NCBI GenBank assembly: GCA_015060625.1
Contig: SUYC01000004.1
Span: 186,001-250,000 of the forward strand
Origin: Xylanibacter ruminicola
Lineage (GTDB): Bacteria > Bacteroidota > Bacteroidia > Bacteroidales > Bacteroidaceae
DNA: 64,000 nucleotides
Direction: 5' to 3'
In this document: one piece after another, positions 53,062 to 62,204 of the stretch
Numbering within the stretch: the first letter of the stretch is position 1
Layout: each line of letters opens with the position of its first letter
The notes under the pieces: generated by a model
What the model saw: the letters and a program-made list of their open reading frames with translations, nothing else
The model's database searches: none
What the model was told of the DNA's origin: nothing
Position numbers and translations under genes: made by a program

Positions 53062-53069
53062 CAAAGGTA
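53062..53069 (-). promoter_or_regulatory. -7 box of the purH-mre-mrdA-rodA operon
   Basis: TACCTTTG on the minus strand, 40 bases before the purH ATG and directly after the T-rich tail of the asnA hairpin. No exact -33 TTTG is seen. Confidence 0.6.
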
Positions 53070-53070
53070 C

Positions 53071-53123
53071 AAAAAGAAAACGGATTAACCTCAATTTCTC
53101 GACGAAATTTTCAGATTAATCCG
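53071..53123 (-). terminator. Hairpin downstream of asnA
   Basis: Outer arms CGGATTAA (53081-53088) and TTAATCCG (53116-53123) enclose an inner AATTTC/GAAATT pair. On the minus strand it is followed by TTTTCTTTTT, about 70 bases after the asnA stop. Confidence 0.65.
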
Positions 53124-53190
53124 TGTTAAAAATATGATAGGTCAATTATTTCAAGGTAAAATTGCGCACCCATTCCTTCATGGGCTCTAA

Positions 53191-54228
53191 CTAAATCAGG
53201 TTCATCCCCAGTGCCTTGCACTGCTTGCGCATCTCCTCTGGCCAGATACTTGCCTGAATCTCACCGATATGGCCTTTATGCAGCAGCACCATGCACAGTC
53301 GGCTCTGTCCGATACCGCCACCAATACTCAGTGGCAGTTTATCGTTCAGCAGCTGCTGGTGGAAGTAAAGCTGTTTGCGCTCTTCCTTGCCCTCCAGTGT
53401 CAACTGGCGCAGCAAGCTCTCCTTATCCACACGGATACCCATGCTCGACAGTTCAAAGCTACGTCCCAGCACAGGATACCAGATCAGAATGTCACCATTC
53501 AGTCCGGCGCGCCCGTCTTCAGCCACCGTACTCCAGTCGTCGTAGTCAGGAGCTCGTCCATCGTGCTTCTCTCCATTACTCAGTTTGCCGCCGATACCAA
53601 TAATAAATACGGCGCCATACTTCTCACAGATAGCATCCTCGCGCTCCTTCGGTGTCTTGTCGGGATACATCTGCAACAGTTCCTCGGCATGTACAAAATG
53701 GATTTTTTCGGGCAGGAATGGTTTGATCTGCGGATAGGTTTCGCAAGTCAGGTACTCCGTACGCCGGATAGCAGCATAGATACGCTCCACGATATTTTTC
53801 AGGAAAGCCAGTGTACGGTTCTCCTTCTGTATCACAGCCTCCCAGTCCCACTGGTCCACATACAGCGAGTGCAGGTTATCCAGTTCCTCGTCGGCACGTA
53901 TGGCGTTCATATCGGTATAGATACCATAGCCAGGTTCAATTTTATACTCAGCCAGACTCAAGCGCTTCCACTTAGCCAGCGAATGTACCACCTCAGCCTT
54001 GGCATCCCCCAGATCCTTAATGGGGAAGCTCACAGGGCGCTCCACCCCATTCAGGTCGTCGTTGATACCCAGCCCCTTCAGCACAAACAGAGGTGCTGTT
54101 ACACGTCTCAGTCTCAGTTCTGTCGACAGATTCTGTTGAAAGAACTCCTTTATCAGTTTAATACCCTGTTCCGTCTGCTTCATATCCAGCAGCGGTTCGT
54201 ACATCACGGGTTTAATTACTTGTCCCAT
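53191..54228 (-). CDS. asnA: Aspartate-ammonia ligase
   Basis: A 345-residue ammonia-dependent asparagine synthetase related to class II tRNA synthetases. Start set at MGQVIKPVMYEPLLDMKQTE (54228), which gives the standard family length; a longer frame would begin inside the promoter region. Motifs: KLIKEFFQQNLSTELRLRRV, VHSLAKWKRLSLAEY, GIYTDMNAIRADEELDNLHS, LYVDQWDWEAVIQKENRTLA, LPEKIHFVHAEELLQMYPDK and LPLSIGGGIGQSRLCMVLL. It has its own promoter. Confidence 0.96.
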   Translation of the reverse strand: MGQVIKPVMYEPLLDMKQTEQGIKLIKEFFQQNLSTELRLRRVTAPLFVLKGLGINDDLNGVERPVSFPIKDLGDAKAEVVHSLAKWKRLSLAEYKIEPGYGIYTDMNAIRADEELDNLHSLYVDQWDWEAVIQKENRTLAFLKNIVERIYAAIRRTEYLTCETYPQIKPFLPEKIHFVHAEELLQMYPDKTPKEREDAICEKYGAVFIIGIGGKLSNGEKHDGRAPDYDDWSTVAEDGRAGLNGDILIWYPVLGRSFELSSMGIRVDKESLLRQLTLEGKEERKQLYFHQQLLNDKLPLSIGGGIGQSRLCMVLLHKGHIGEIQASIWPEEMRKQCKALGMNLI

Positions 54229-54255
54229 TTTAATCGTTAATGATAATTTTGCGTG

Positions 54256-54286
54256 CAAAGGTACACATTTTTGTTAATATTGCAAG
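54256..54286 (-). promoter_or_regulatory. Promoter of asnA
   Basis: TACCTTTG at 54256-54263 and CTTG at 54283-54286 on the minus strand, 19 bases apart. Confidence 0.7.
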
Positions 54287-54352
54287 CAAAAAGCCAATTA
54301 TTTTTGCAAAATGACATAACAACTTTGACTTTTACTATCTATTTGACAGCAT

Positions 54353-54489
54353 TCACGCACAAATAAAGGGCGCGCACCTCACGGCGTACGCCCCTCCAGA
54401 TATCAAAAAATTAATGGACTGATAAATCATTAAGGCTCAACGCCTTTTATTTCTAACCAACACTCAATATTAATTGCGCTGCAAAGATA
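54353..54489 (-). ncRNA. Candidate small transcript or 25-codon ORF between asnA and nuoN
   Basis: The gap 54229-54696 has no ordinary gene. On the minus strand it has a -7 box TATCTTTG (54482-54489), a small stem-loop AAGGC-GTTGA-GCCTT (54433-54447), an ATG at 54428-54430 opening a 25-codon frame to a TGA at 54353, and a GC-rich hairpin with TTTATTT (54361-54393). Together these could define a transcript of ~110-115 bases. The hairpin lies within the ORF, which argues for either an sRNA or a leader peptide, not a normal protein. No known RNA family was recognised. Confidence 0.35.
54361..54393 (-). terminator. GC-rich hairpin, possible terminator of the candidate small transcript
   Basis: Arms 54368-54378 and 54383-54393 pair at ten of eleven positions (two G-U pairs), with a GTGA-type loop on the minus strand, then TTTATTT. 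Confidence 0.55.
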
Positions 54490-54621
54490 ATCATAAAACC
54501 ACAACTAAAAGTAGAGTTTTTTATTTATTTAAAAGATTTAAAAGATTTATTGACCAATATCATTAAATCGACACAATATAGGATTCTATCGCTTAAAATA
54601 TCATCATTCAACCAACGGAAA

Positions 54622-54657
54622 TAAAAAAATCCCAACCACCCTCAAGGGCAGTTGGGA
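54622..54657 (-). terminator. Terminator of the nuo operon
   Basis: The stem TCCCAAC (54630-54636 with 54651-54657), extended inward by partial pairing, is followed on the minus strand by seven T's, 40 bases after the nuoN stop. Confidence 0.75.
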
Positions 54658-54696
54658 CCAAATATGATGATCTTTACTATCTCATCACTGTCAGAA

Positions 54697-56124
54697 TCAG
54701 ATGCCAGCGGCAGCAATCCACTCGTAAACGCAGCTTGCTACACCGAACAGGGCGATACCTGCGGTACAAATAGCCAAGGCAATCTTGGTATTGCCATCGC
54801 TCTCGAATGTAGGCAGGGGAGCATCTGTCTTTGTGATATACATAGCCTTTACAATCAGCAGATAGTAGTAGAGTGACACCACGGTGTTAACCAAGGCGAT
54901 GAATACCACGCCATAGGCCATAGGCTCACCATTCTGCACGCCAGCCATGAACACAAAGAACTTAGAGAACATACCTGCAAATGGAGGAATACCAGCCAAC
55001 GAGAACAGCGCCAGCGTCATCAGGAAGCTCAGCTTGGGGTTGGTCTGATAGAATCCGTTGTAGGCAGCCATATCTGTGCGACCACCGTTGTTCTGCTCAA
55101 CCACGTTAATCACGGTGAACACAGCCATGTTAGCTACGATGTAAACCAACACATAGTAAGTCAGTGCAGCCACACCCAGCTCTCCATTGCCAACCACTGC
55201 CAGCATGATATATCCAGCCTGTGAGATAGAGCTGAACGCCATGAAGCGCTTCAGTTCGCTCTGACGGATAGCAAACAGGTTAGCGATGGTGATTGAGAGT
55301 ACAATCACGATATACAGCAGGTAGTCCCAGTACTCCACCATCGGACCGAAGGCCTTCATCAGGATAGTGCACAGTGTGATAGCGGCAGCACCCTTCGAGA
55401 TAACGCTCAGGTAACCAGTCACAGGTGTAGGCGCTCCCTGATAGGTATCGGCAGTCCAGAAGTGGAAAGGCACCAACGAAATTTTGAAGCCCAGACCACT
55501 GAAGAAGAATACCAGACCCATGATGCACAGAGGTGAGTCAGAAACGGCCGCACAAACATCCTCGAAGTACAGCGTACCAGTAGCAGCATAGATGAACGAG
55601 ATACCGAACAGCATCACACCACTTGAGAAGGTAGCAACCAGGATGTACTTAGCAGCACCCTCGGCACTCTCCTTGCGATCGCGGTCGAAAGCCACCATAC
55701 ATGCCAAGGGCACCGATGCCATCTCCAATCCCAGGAAGAAGAGCAGGAACGAGCCGCTCGACATCATCACGAACATACCCAGCAGGGTACTCAGAATGAG
55801 CATATAGAACTCACCAGCGATACGCTGGCGTGTAGCAGCCCACGAATTCGACATGATAACCACAATCAGCGTACCGAAGGCCAGAATGGCTTTCATCACG
55901 TTGATAGCAGGCGATGTCACATAGATACCACCGAAAGCAGTGGTAGGTTCATTGTGAATCAGGCAGCTGGGGATAGTAGCCATCAGCATCAAGCTGGTGA
56001 GCAACCACAACGATTTTTTACTATCAGCGTTACGATGCGCGAAGAAGTCGGCAAAGAATACGATGATCAAGCCCAGTACCAATACAAACTCGGGCTGCAT
56101 ATGCATAAAATCACTATAATTCAT
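54697..56124 (-). CDS. nuoN: NADH-quinone oxidoreductase subunit N
   Basis: A 475-residue antiporter-like membrane subunit of complex I, about 14 helices, one of three proton-pumping modules. Motifs: LGLEMASVPLACMVAFDRDR, SAEGAAKYILVATFSSGVML, SLVPFHFWTADTYQGAPTPV, TGYLSVISKGAA and LKRFMAFSSISQAGYIMLAV, with the conserved Lys and Glu residues of the pump channel. It is the last gene of the operon, 17 bases after nuoM. Confidence 0.96.
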   Translation of the reverse strand: MNYSDFMHMQPEFVLVLGLIIVFFADFFAHRNADSKKSLWLLTSLMLMATIPSCLIHNEPTTAFGGIYVTSPAINVMKAILAFGTLIVVIMSNSWAATRQRIAGEFYMLILSTLLGMFVMMSSGSFLLFFLGLEMASVPLACMVAFDRDRKESAEGAAKYILVATFSSGVMLFGISFIYAATGTLYFEDVCAAVSDSPLCIMGLVFFFSGLGFKISLVPFHFWTADTYQGAPTPVTGYLSVISKGAAAITLCTILMKAFGPMVEYWDYLLYIVIVLSITIANLFAIRQSELKRFMAFSSISQAGYIMLAVVGNGELGVAALTYYVLVYIVANMAVFTVINVVEQNNGGRTDMAAYNGFYQTNPKLSFLMTLALFSLAGIPPFAGMFSKFFVFMAGVQNGEPMAYGVVFIALVNTVVSLYYYLLIVKAMYITKTDAPLPTFESDGNTKIALAICTAGIALFGVASCVYEWIAAAGI

Positions 56125-56141
56125 ATCTTAGTCCTCCTTCT

Positions 56142-57662
56142 TTACATTACACCAATTGACTCCAAGATTGTACCAGCTGCAGGCGAAATCATATCGCTCA
56201 CCCAGAATGGGAACGAACCCAGACCAGCCACGCAGAAAATCAGACAGATCACAGCCACGCGCTCATCCCATGAAGCATCGGTGAGCTCCAGGAAGTGCTT
56301 GTTCTCCACCTCACCATACAGAATCTTACCAACCACACGCAGGATGTAAACCGCTGTTACAACGATTGACATACAAGCGATGATGGTAGCCACCATACGG
56401 AACGAAGTGTTGGGGTCGCCGCTCAGTGGGTGAGCACCGAACGAACCAACAAAGATGGTCATCTCAGCAATGAATCCCGAGAAACCAGGCAGTCCGAGGT
56501 TAGCCAAACCGGCAATCACATACCCCACAGCCAGGAAAGGCATAATCTTCATCAGTCCAGCCAGCTCGCGGATATCACGAGTGTGTGTACGACCGTAGAT
56601 CATACCAATCAGTGCGAAGAACAGGGCTGTCATTAATCCGTGCGACAGCATCTGCAGAACAGCACCAGTCACAGCTGTCTGACTCATCATCAGCAGGGCG
56701 AAGAGCACCAGTCCGCAGTGCGAAACCGAAGAGTAAGCATTGATATACTTCAGGTCGGTCTGTACGCAGGCACTCAGGGCACCATATACCACCGAGATGG
56801 TTGTGAGGATGAGGAAGATCCATGAGAGATCCTGAGCAGCCTCAGGCAACAGATACATAGCCACACGGAAGCAGCCGTAACCTCCCAGCTTCATCAGTAC
56901 ACCAGCGTGCAGCATCGAAACAGCTGTAGGTGCCGATGCGTGACCGTCAGGGCTCCATGTGTGGAATGGGAACAGCGCACCCAGCACACCGAATCCGATG
57001 AAGATGAATGGGAAGAAGATGTTCTGGATATGACCAGGAATGCAGTGGTTAGCAGCAATCGTGGTCAGCTCGAAGGTGTAGTTACCACTATAGATACCGT
57101 TGAAGTAGTAGATACCCAGCAGTCCCAGAATCAGCAGTGCCGATCCACCCATCAGCATCAGGGTGAGCTTCATGGCCGAATACTCCTTGCGACCAGAACC
57201 CCACACACCAATCAACAGGTACATAGGAATCAGTGCCACCTCGTAGAACATAAACATAGTAAACAGGTCGGTAGAGATAAAGAAGCCATACACACCTGTC
57301 GAGAGCAGGGTGAACCAGAGGAAGTACTCTTTGGTGAGTGGCTTCAGCTGCCATGAGGCAAAGGTACCGGTAAACACGATGATGCTCGAAAGCAGCAGCA
57401 TCACTACCGAGATACCGTCAACACCAACGCTGTAAGCGATATTCAGCGACTTAAACCAAGGTGTGCTATAGGTAAGCAGCATCTCGGCAGTATTACCAGC
57501 AGCACGCTCCTGAATAAAGTAGATGGTCAACCAAACAGAGAGGGCCAACAGACACGAAGCTCCCGTTACCATCACACCACGCACCTGATTCACGTTCTTG
57601 GCTAGCCAGAGGCCCACCAGCATCAGGGCTGGAATTATTACGAAAATACTTAATATACTCAT
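56142..57662 (-). CDS. nuoM: NADH-quinone oxidoreductase subunit M
   Basis: A 506-residue antiporter-like membrane subunit. FTMFMFYEVALIPMYLLIGV (channel Glu), GALFPFHTWSPDGHASAPTA, VSMLHAGVLMKLGGYGCFRV, DLKYINAYSSVSHCGLVLFA and LGLPGFSGFIAEMTIFVGSF match NuoM. It is 4 bases downstream of nuoL. Confidence 0.96.
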   Translation of the reverse strand: MSILSIFVIIPALMLVGLWLAKNVNQVRGVMVTGASCLLALSVWLTIYFIQERAAGNTAEMLLTYSTPWFKSLNIAYSVGVDGISVVMLLLSSIIVFTGTFASWQLKPLTKEYFLWFTLLSTGVYGFFISTDLFTMFMFYEVALIPMYLLIGVWGSGRKEYSAMKLTLMLMGGSALLILGLLGIYYFNGIYSGNYTFELTTIAANHCIPGHIQNIFFPFIFIGFGVLGALFPFHTWSPDGHASAPTAVSMLHAGVLMKLGGYGCFRVAMYLLPEAAQDLSWIFLILTTISVVYGALSACVQTDLKYINAYSSVSHCGLVLFALLMMSQTAVTGAVLQMLSHGLMTALFFALIGMIYGRTHTRDIRELAGLMKIMPFLAVGYVIAGLANLGLPGFSGFIAEMTIFVGSFGAHPLSGDPNTSFRMVATIIACMSIVVTAVYILRVVGKILYGEVENKHFLELTDASWDERVAVICLIFCVAGLGSFPFWVSDMISPAAGTILESIGVM

Positions 57663-57666
57663 ATTT

Positions 57667-59652
57667 TTAGATGCATAAAAGGATTAATGTCAAAGCAACT
57701 GAACCCGTAATGAACCATACAGCATACTGGCGCACGTCGCCGCTCTGCCAGCTGCGGATACTCTCACCACCCTCGTTAGCGCCCCATGCCAGGAAGTTGA
57801 AGGTGCCATCCACTACGTGACGGTCGAACCAGGCAATGGGTGTACAAACCAGACGGAAGATGATGCGATGTGTCACATACTGCCAGATTTCGTCCTGATA
57901 GAAACGCTTGTAGGCTGCGCGATGCAGCTTGGGGAAGGTTGCATACAGACGATCGGCAATAGGCTGCTGCTCACCCTTATAGATATAGGTAGCAAGACAG
58001 ATGCTCAAGATAGCAATCACTGTAGAGGTGGCTGCAATCTGTGTGTTAAAGTGGATGGTGTAATCGGTACCAGCAGCACTTACGTAGCTACCGAACGAAC
58101 CGCCCCAGCCAGCAAAACCACCGATAGTGGTGTAAACACCCACGCCAACGGTAATCACACAAAGCACAATCAGAGGAATCGTCATGGTGAGAGGAGCCTC
58201 GTGTGGTGTATGATGTGCATGAGCCTCCTTGTTCTCAGTACCCCAGAAGATACCGTAGTACAAACGGAACATGTAGAAGGCAGTCATGGCAGCGATACCC
58301 GTCATAATCCAACCAACCACCGGACTGTACTCCATGCAGGCTGTGATAATCTCCTCCTTTGAGCTGAAGCCCGAGAAGAAGGGGATACCAGCGATAGCCA
58401 GACACGAAATCAGGAAGGTGATATGGGTGATAGGCATATACTTACGCAAGCCACCCATCAGCGCCATCTCGTTGCTGTGAACCGCGTGGATGATACATCC
58501 GGCACCCAGGAACAGACAAGCCTTGAACATGGCATGTGTAAACAGGTGGAACATACCAGCCATATAACCCAGCTGAGCGTGGTTGTCGAGCACGGCACCA
58601 TGGTGTCCGGGCAGTGACACACCCAGTGCCACCATCATAAAGGCAATCTGCGAGATGGTCGAGAAGGCCAGTACACGCTTGATATCGCTCTGGGCGCAAG
58701 CCACAGCAGCTGCATAGAAAGCGGTAAACACGCCCACCCAAACCACAATGCTCATAGCCTGTGGGGCATACTCAATCCACAAGGGGAACATACGTGCAAT
58801 CTGGAACACACCAGCCACCACCATGGTAGCAGCGTGAATCAGCGCCGACACAGGTGTAGGACCCTCCATGGCATCTGGCAGCCAGATGTGCAGTGGGAAC
58901 ATTGCACTCTTACCGGCACCACCGATAAACATCAGCACCAGCGCTGTAGGAATGATGAAACCACCAGCGGCAACAGCCTTAGTCAGGTTAGCCTCGATGA
59001 AAGGTGTTGTACCCTGTCCCATCACGATATCGCCAGCAAACGAGAAGCTGAACGAGTCAACGAAGTAACCGAAGGTCAGGATACCTACGAGGAAGAACAT
59101 ATCGGCAAAACGAGTCACGATGAATGCCTTCTTCGAGGCAGCGATGGCGGGCTTCAATGGGTAGTAGAAACCAATCAGCAGGTACGAGCTCACACCTACC
59201 AGCTCCCAGAACATATACATCTGGAAGATGTTGGTGGCCAGCACCAGACCCAGCATCGACATGGTGAACAGCGAGAGGAAAGCGTAGTAACGCTGGAATC
59301 CCTTCTCGCCATGCATATAGCCGAACGAGTAGATATGTACCATCAGCGAAACGGTTGAAATCACAATCAGCATCATCACGCTGATAGGATCCAACAGGAT
59401 ACCGAGGTCGAAATGCAGGTTACCCAGAGGCAACCAGGTAAAGTTATAGGGTACAAAAGTCTGATACACGCCATCCACACGGTCCATTCCAAAATACTGG
59501 AAGGCAGTGAGGTAAGAGAGTATCGTAACCAGTCCCAACGAGCAGGTGCCGATCAGTCCGGCCACCTTATGCTGCATCTTCATACCAGCCAGTCCAAGAA
59601 CGATGAACGACAGCAGTGGCAGAAGCATTATGAAAATTGTGTAACTAAACAT
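57667..59652 (-). CDS. nuoL: NADH-quinone oxidoreductase subunit L
   Basis: A 661-residue membrane subunit: 14-helix antiporter core (FQMYMFWELVGVSSYLLIGF, GKSAMFPLHIWLPDAMEGPT, VSALIHAATMVVAGVFQIAR, DIKRVLAFSTISQIAFMMVA, GIPFFSGFSSKEEI) plus the C-terminal lateral arm, which stretches along NuoM and NuoN. The length is slightly above E. coli NuoL (613). A 37-base spacer with a 7-base array separates it from nuoK. Confidence 0.96.
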   Translation of the reverse strand: MFSYTIFIMLLPLLSFIVLGLAGMKMQHKVAGLIGTCSLGLVTILSYLTAFQYFGMDRVDGVYQTFVPYNFTWLPLGNLHFDLGILLDPISVMMLIVISTVSLMVHIYSFGYMHGEKGFQRYYAFLSLFTMSMLGLVLATNIFQMYMFWELVGVSSYLLIGFYYPLKPAIAASKKAFIVTRFADMFFLVGILTFGYFVDSFSFSFAGDIVMGQGTTPFIEANLTKAVAAGGFIIPTALVLMFIGGAGKSAMFPLHIWLPDAMEGPTPVSALIHAATMVVAGVFQIARMFPLWIEYAPQAMSIVVWVGVFTAFYAAAVACAQSDIKRVLAFSTISQIAFMMVALGVSLPGHHGAVLDNHAQLGYMAGMFHLFTHAMFKACLFLGAGCIIHAVHSNEMALMGGLRKYMPITHITFLISCLAIAGIPFFSGFSSKEEIITACMEYSPVVGWIMTGIAAMTAFYMFRLYYGIFWGTENKEAHAHHTPHEAPLTMTIPLIVLCVITVGVGVYTTIGGFAGWGGSFGSYVSAAGTDYTIHFNTQIAATSTVIAILSICLATYIYKGEQQPIADRLYATFPKLHRAAYKRFYQDEIWQYVTHRIIFRLVCTPIAWFDRHVVDGTFNFLAWGANEGGESIRSWQSGDVRQYAVWFITGSVALTLILLCI

Positions 59653-59655
59653 AAT

Positions 59656-59683
59656 TTCTTAATTCTTAATTCTTAACTTTTAA
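59656..59683. repeat. Heptanucleotide array between nuoK and nuoL
   Basis: Three units of TTCTTAA and one CTTTTAA in the 37-base spacer. Confidence 0.85.
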
Positions 59684-59689
59684 CTACTA

Positions 59690-59998
59690 CTATCGTTTCA
59701 TATTCTGGATAGCCTCAACACTATCACTCTTGAACTTGCGATACACATTGATGATGATAGCGATAGCCACAGCGCTTTCAGCCGCAGCCACACCAATCAC
59801 GAAGAGTGTCATGAACATACCCTCCATACCGTTTGGATAGAGCAAGCGGTTGATGGCGGCAAAGTTGATATCAACGGCGTTGAGCACCAGCTCCACCGAG
59901 ATGAGCATGGCAATCAGGTTGCGACGCGTGGTGAAGCCATACACACCGATAAAGAACAACAGGGCACTCAGTGCGAAATAACATTCTACTGGAATCAT
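59690..59998 (-). CDS. nuoK: NADH-quinone oxidoreductase subunit K
   Basis: A 102-residue three-helix membrane subunit (YFALSALLFFIGVYGFTTRR, LIAMLISVELVLNAVDINFA with the conserved Glu, VIGVAAAESAVAIAIIINVY with the second Glu). The start overlaps the nuoJ stop by 4 bases. Confidence 0.95.
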   Translation of the reverse strand: MIPVECYFALSALLFFIGVYGFTTRRNLIAMLISVELVLNAVDINFAAINRLLYPNGMEGMFMTLFVIGVAAAESAVAIAIIINVYRKFKSDSVEAIQNMKR

Positions 59999-60510
59999 GC
60001 TTTATCCTCCTTTCTTGCTACAACCAAGCCACCGATGATACATGCCAGCAGGAATACTGAGATGAACTCGAAAGGCAGTACATACTGATATTTACCCGAA
60101 CCAACGAGAGCTGTACCAATCTCCTTCATCGGCACCTCTACGCCAGCAATCTCCTGTGTATAGAAACCGGTCTTAAGCAGAATCAAGCCAACCACCACCA
60201 GTCCGGCCAATGCAGCCAGAGCGCCGGTAATCATCTTGCTACTCTTAACACGTTCCTCCAATCCCTGAAGTGTGCGCTTGCTCACCAGTTGGATGGCAAA
60301 CACATAGATCATCGTAACGCCACCGGCATATACGCTAATCTGAGCGGCTCCAAGGAAGGTGTAATCCAGCAGGAAGTAGATACCTGCGACACCAAAGAGC
60401 ACGAACAACATGAATGTTGCGGCTCGCATAATCTTCGTCGTGGTCACGCACATCAGCGCCGAAGCGATGATGAAGACCGCGAGAATGATAAACATAACTG
60501 TATTACCCAT
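59995..60510 (-). CDS. nuoJ: NADH-quinone oxidoreductase subunit J
   Basis: A 171-residue membrane subunit with five helices (MFIILAVFIIASALMCVTTT, MLFVLFGVAGIYFLLDYTFL, ISVYAGGVTMIYVFAIQLVS with the conserved Tyr/Gly pi-bulge region). It lies 6 bases after nuoI. Confidence 0.94.
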   Translation of the reverse strand: MGNTVMFIILAVFIIASALMCVTTTKIMRAATFMLFVLFGVAGIYFLLDYTFLGAAQISVYAGGVTMIYVFAIQLVSKRTLQGLEERVKSSKMITGALAALAGLVVVGLILLKTGFYTQEIAGVEVPMKEIGTALVGSGKYQYVLPFEFISVFLLACIIGGLVVARKEDKA

Positions 60511-60516
60511 AATGCG

Positions 60517-61062
60517 TTACTTGGTTTTAGTGTTAAACTTACCGACCTGCCACTCAGCTCCACCGTTGATGAGGTTAGGCAGCGATCCACCCTGGTAAAC
60601 CTCCTTGTTCAGGTGGAGCACCAGACGCGAGCGGTCGAACACAGCGTTCTCAAAGTCGTTTGTAAACTCGATGGCATCAAAGTTGCAGGCATTGGTACAA
60701 AGCTGGCAGAACATGCAGTCGCCCAGGTCGTACGCATAATCATCGAGTACCTTCTTTTTCTTACCTGTCTCAGGATCCTCAGCCATGTGTGCTGTAATCT
60801 TGATGGTTCCGTTAGGACAGGCTTTTTCGCACAATGTGCAAGCCGTACACTTGTAGCTACCGTCTTCGTTGCGCTTAAAGGTCAAGCGTCCACGATGACG
60901 TTTCGATACGTGCAGTGTGGTCTTGCGGTTTTCGGGATACTGCTCTGTTGACTTATTGGTGAAGAAATCCTTGAAATACTCCTTCCAAGTTGTCTTCATA
61001 CCAGTAGTCAAAGTCTTCAGGCCATGCCCGATTTCTCCGAAATATGTTTTGTTATCTTCCAT
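60517..61062 (-). CDS. nuoI: NADH-quinone oxidoreductase subunit I (ferredoxin-like)
   Basis: A 181-residue peripheral subunit carrying two [4Fe-4S] clusters: CTACTLCEKACPNGTIKI and CMFCQLCTNACNFDAI. The second has Asn in place of the usual Pro after its last Cys. An amphipathic N-terminal helix anchors it at the membrane. It passes electrons to NuoB. nuoH lies 9 bases upstream. Confidence 0.95.
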   Translation of the reverse strand: MEDNKTYFGEIGHGLKTLTTGMKTTWKEYFKDFFTNKSTEQYPENRKTTLHVSKRHRGRLTFKRNEDGSYKCTACTLCEKACPNGTIKITAHMAEDPETGKKKKVLDDYAYDLGDCMFCQLCTNACNFDAIEFTNDFENAVFDRSRLVLHLNKEVYQGGSLPNLINGGAEWQVGKFNTKTK

Positions 61063-61071
61063 TGCTATACC

Positions 61072-62160
61072 TTATTTAATATAGAGGCCCAGGGCCACCA
61101 CAACAGTCATCAATACCAGGTTAATCAGTCCCAGAGGCATCAAGTACTTCCACTCCAGCTTCAGAATCTGGTCGATACGCAGGCGTGGGAAAGTCCACTT
61201 CACCCACATCAGCAGCCAAACCACCAGCAGGGTTTTGCCGAAGAACCAAACGATACCGGGGATGTAGTTCATCACGGTATCAAAAGCCTCCACGCCGATG
61301 TTGATAGGCGCCCAGCCACCCAGGAAAACAGCCGAAGCCAGACCTGCGATGATAAAGAGGTTCAGGAACTCAGCCAGGTAGAAGAAGCCGAAGCCCATAC
61401 CCGAATACTCGGTATGGTGTCCGGCAGTCAGCTCACTCTCAGCCTCAGCCATATCAAACGGGCCACGGTTAGCCTCGGCGTTACCGGCAATCAGGAACAC
61501 CACGAAGGCAATCAGGGCAGGGATATGCCCCTGGAAAATCAGCCACTTGAAAGCACCTGTCTGTGCCTCCACGATACCACTCATCTGCATGGTACCAGTC
61601 AGCACCACAGCAGCAATCAGACAGAGGCAGAGCGACATCTCGTACGAGATTATCTGAACAGCCGCACGCATGGCCGAAACCACCGAGTACTTGTTGTTCG
61701 ATGCCCAACCAGCCAGGAAGATACCAACCACGCCTATCGACGAGATGGCTGTTACCAGGAAGATACCTACATTAAAGTCGAGCACATGAGCACCATTGTT
61801 CCAGGGCAGGAAGCTGAAAGTACCTACCGAGGCAATGATCACCAGCAAAGGAGCCACTGCATAGAGCAACTTATCTGCACGATCCACGAAGAAGATCTCC
61901 TTGACGAGCATCTTCAGCACATCGGCAAAGATCTGCAGTGTTCCGTGGAAACCCACACGTGTAGGTCCCAGTCGGCACTGGAAGTAAGCGCAAACCCAGC
62001 GCTCCATCATAATCATCAGCATGGCAATCAGCGCATATCCAACCAGGATACCAGCGCCAACCAGCACGCATTCAATCAATATCGACCAGAAATCTCCTAA
62101 ACCGAGAGTCTCGCGCAGGAGAGCGTCGAACCATGTTGTAAATATAGAAAAGTCGAACAT
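61072..62160 (-). CDS. nuoH: NADH-quinone oxidoreductase subunit H
   Basis: A 362-residue membrane subunit lining the quinone chamber, about eight to nine helices. MMERWVCAYFQCRLGPTRVG, ADVLKMLVKEIFFVDRADKL, NRGPFDMAEAESELTAGHHT, EYSGMGFGFFYLAEF and WVKWTFPRLRIDQILKLEWK are classical. It directly follows nuoCD; the genes nuoE, nuoF and nuoG that sit here in E. coli are absent. Confidence 0.96.
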   Translation of the reverse strand: MFDFSIFTTWFDALLRETLGLGDFWSILIECVLVGAGILVGYALIAMLMIMMERWVCAYFQCRLGPTRVGFHGTLQIFADVLKMLVKEIFFVDRADKLLYAVAPLLVIIASVGTFSFLPWNNGAHVLDFNVGIFLVTAISSIGVVGIFLAGWASNNKYSVVSAMRAAVQIISYEMSLCLCLIAAVVLTGTMQMSGIVEAQTGAFKWLIFQGHIPALIAFVVFLIAGNAEANRGPFDMAEAESELTAGHHTEYSGMGFGFFYLAEFLNLFIIAGLASAVFLGGWAPINIGVEAFDTVMNYIPGIVWFFGKTLLVVWLLMWVKWTFPRLRIDQILKLEWKYLMPLGLINLVLMTVVVALGLYIK

Positions 62161-62166
62161 AAATAC

Positions 62167-62198
62167 TTCAATCTTTCAATTTTTCAATTCTTCATTTT
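62167..62198. repeat. Octanucleotide array between nuoCD and nuoH
   Basis: Four 8-base units starting TTCAAT (TTCAATCT, TTCAATTT, TTCAATTC, TTCATTTT) in the 44-base spacer. Confidence 0.8.
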
Positions 62199-62204
62199 TT
62201 CCGA

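Noticed and set aside
53269..54240. A 323-codon open frame opposite asnA
   Set aside because: Shadow of asnA; no motif and no promoter on the plus strand.
54229..54696. A tRNA gene in the largest gene-free stretch
   Set aside because: No cloverleaf, T-loop (GTTCRANNC) or CCA end was found; the sequence is AT-rich apart from the one GC-rich hairpin.
61024..62100. A 358-codon open frame opposite nuoH
   Set aside because: Rich in His, Gln and Ser as expected for the complement of hydrophobic membrane codons; nuoH is unambiguous.
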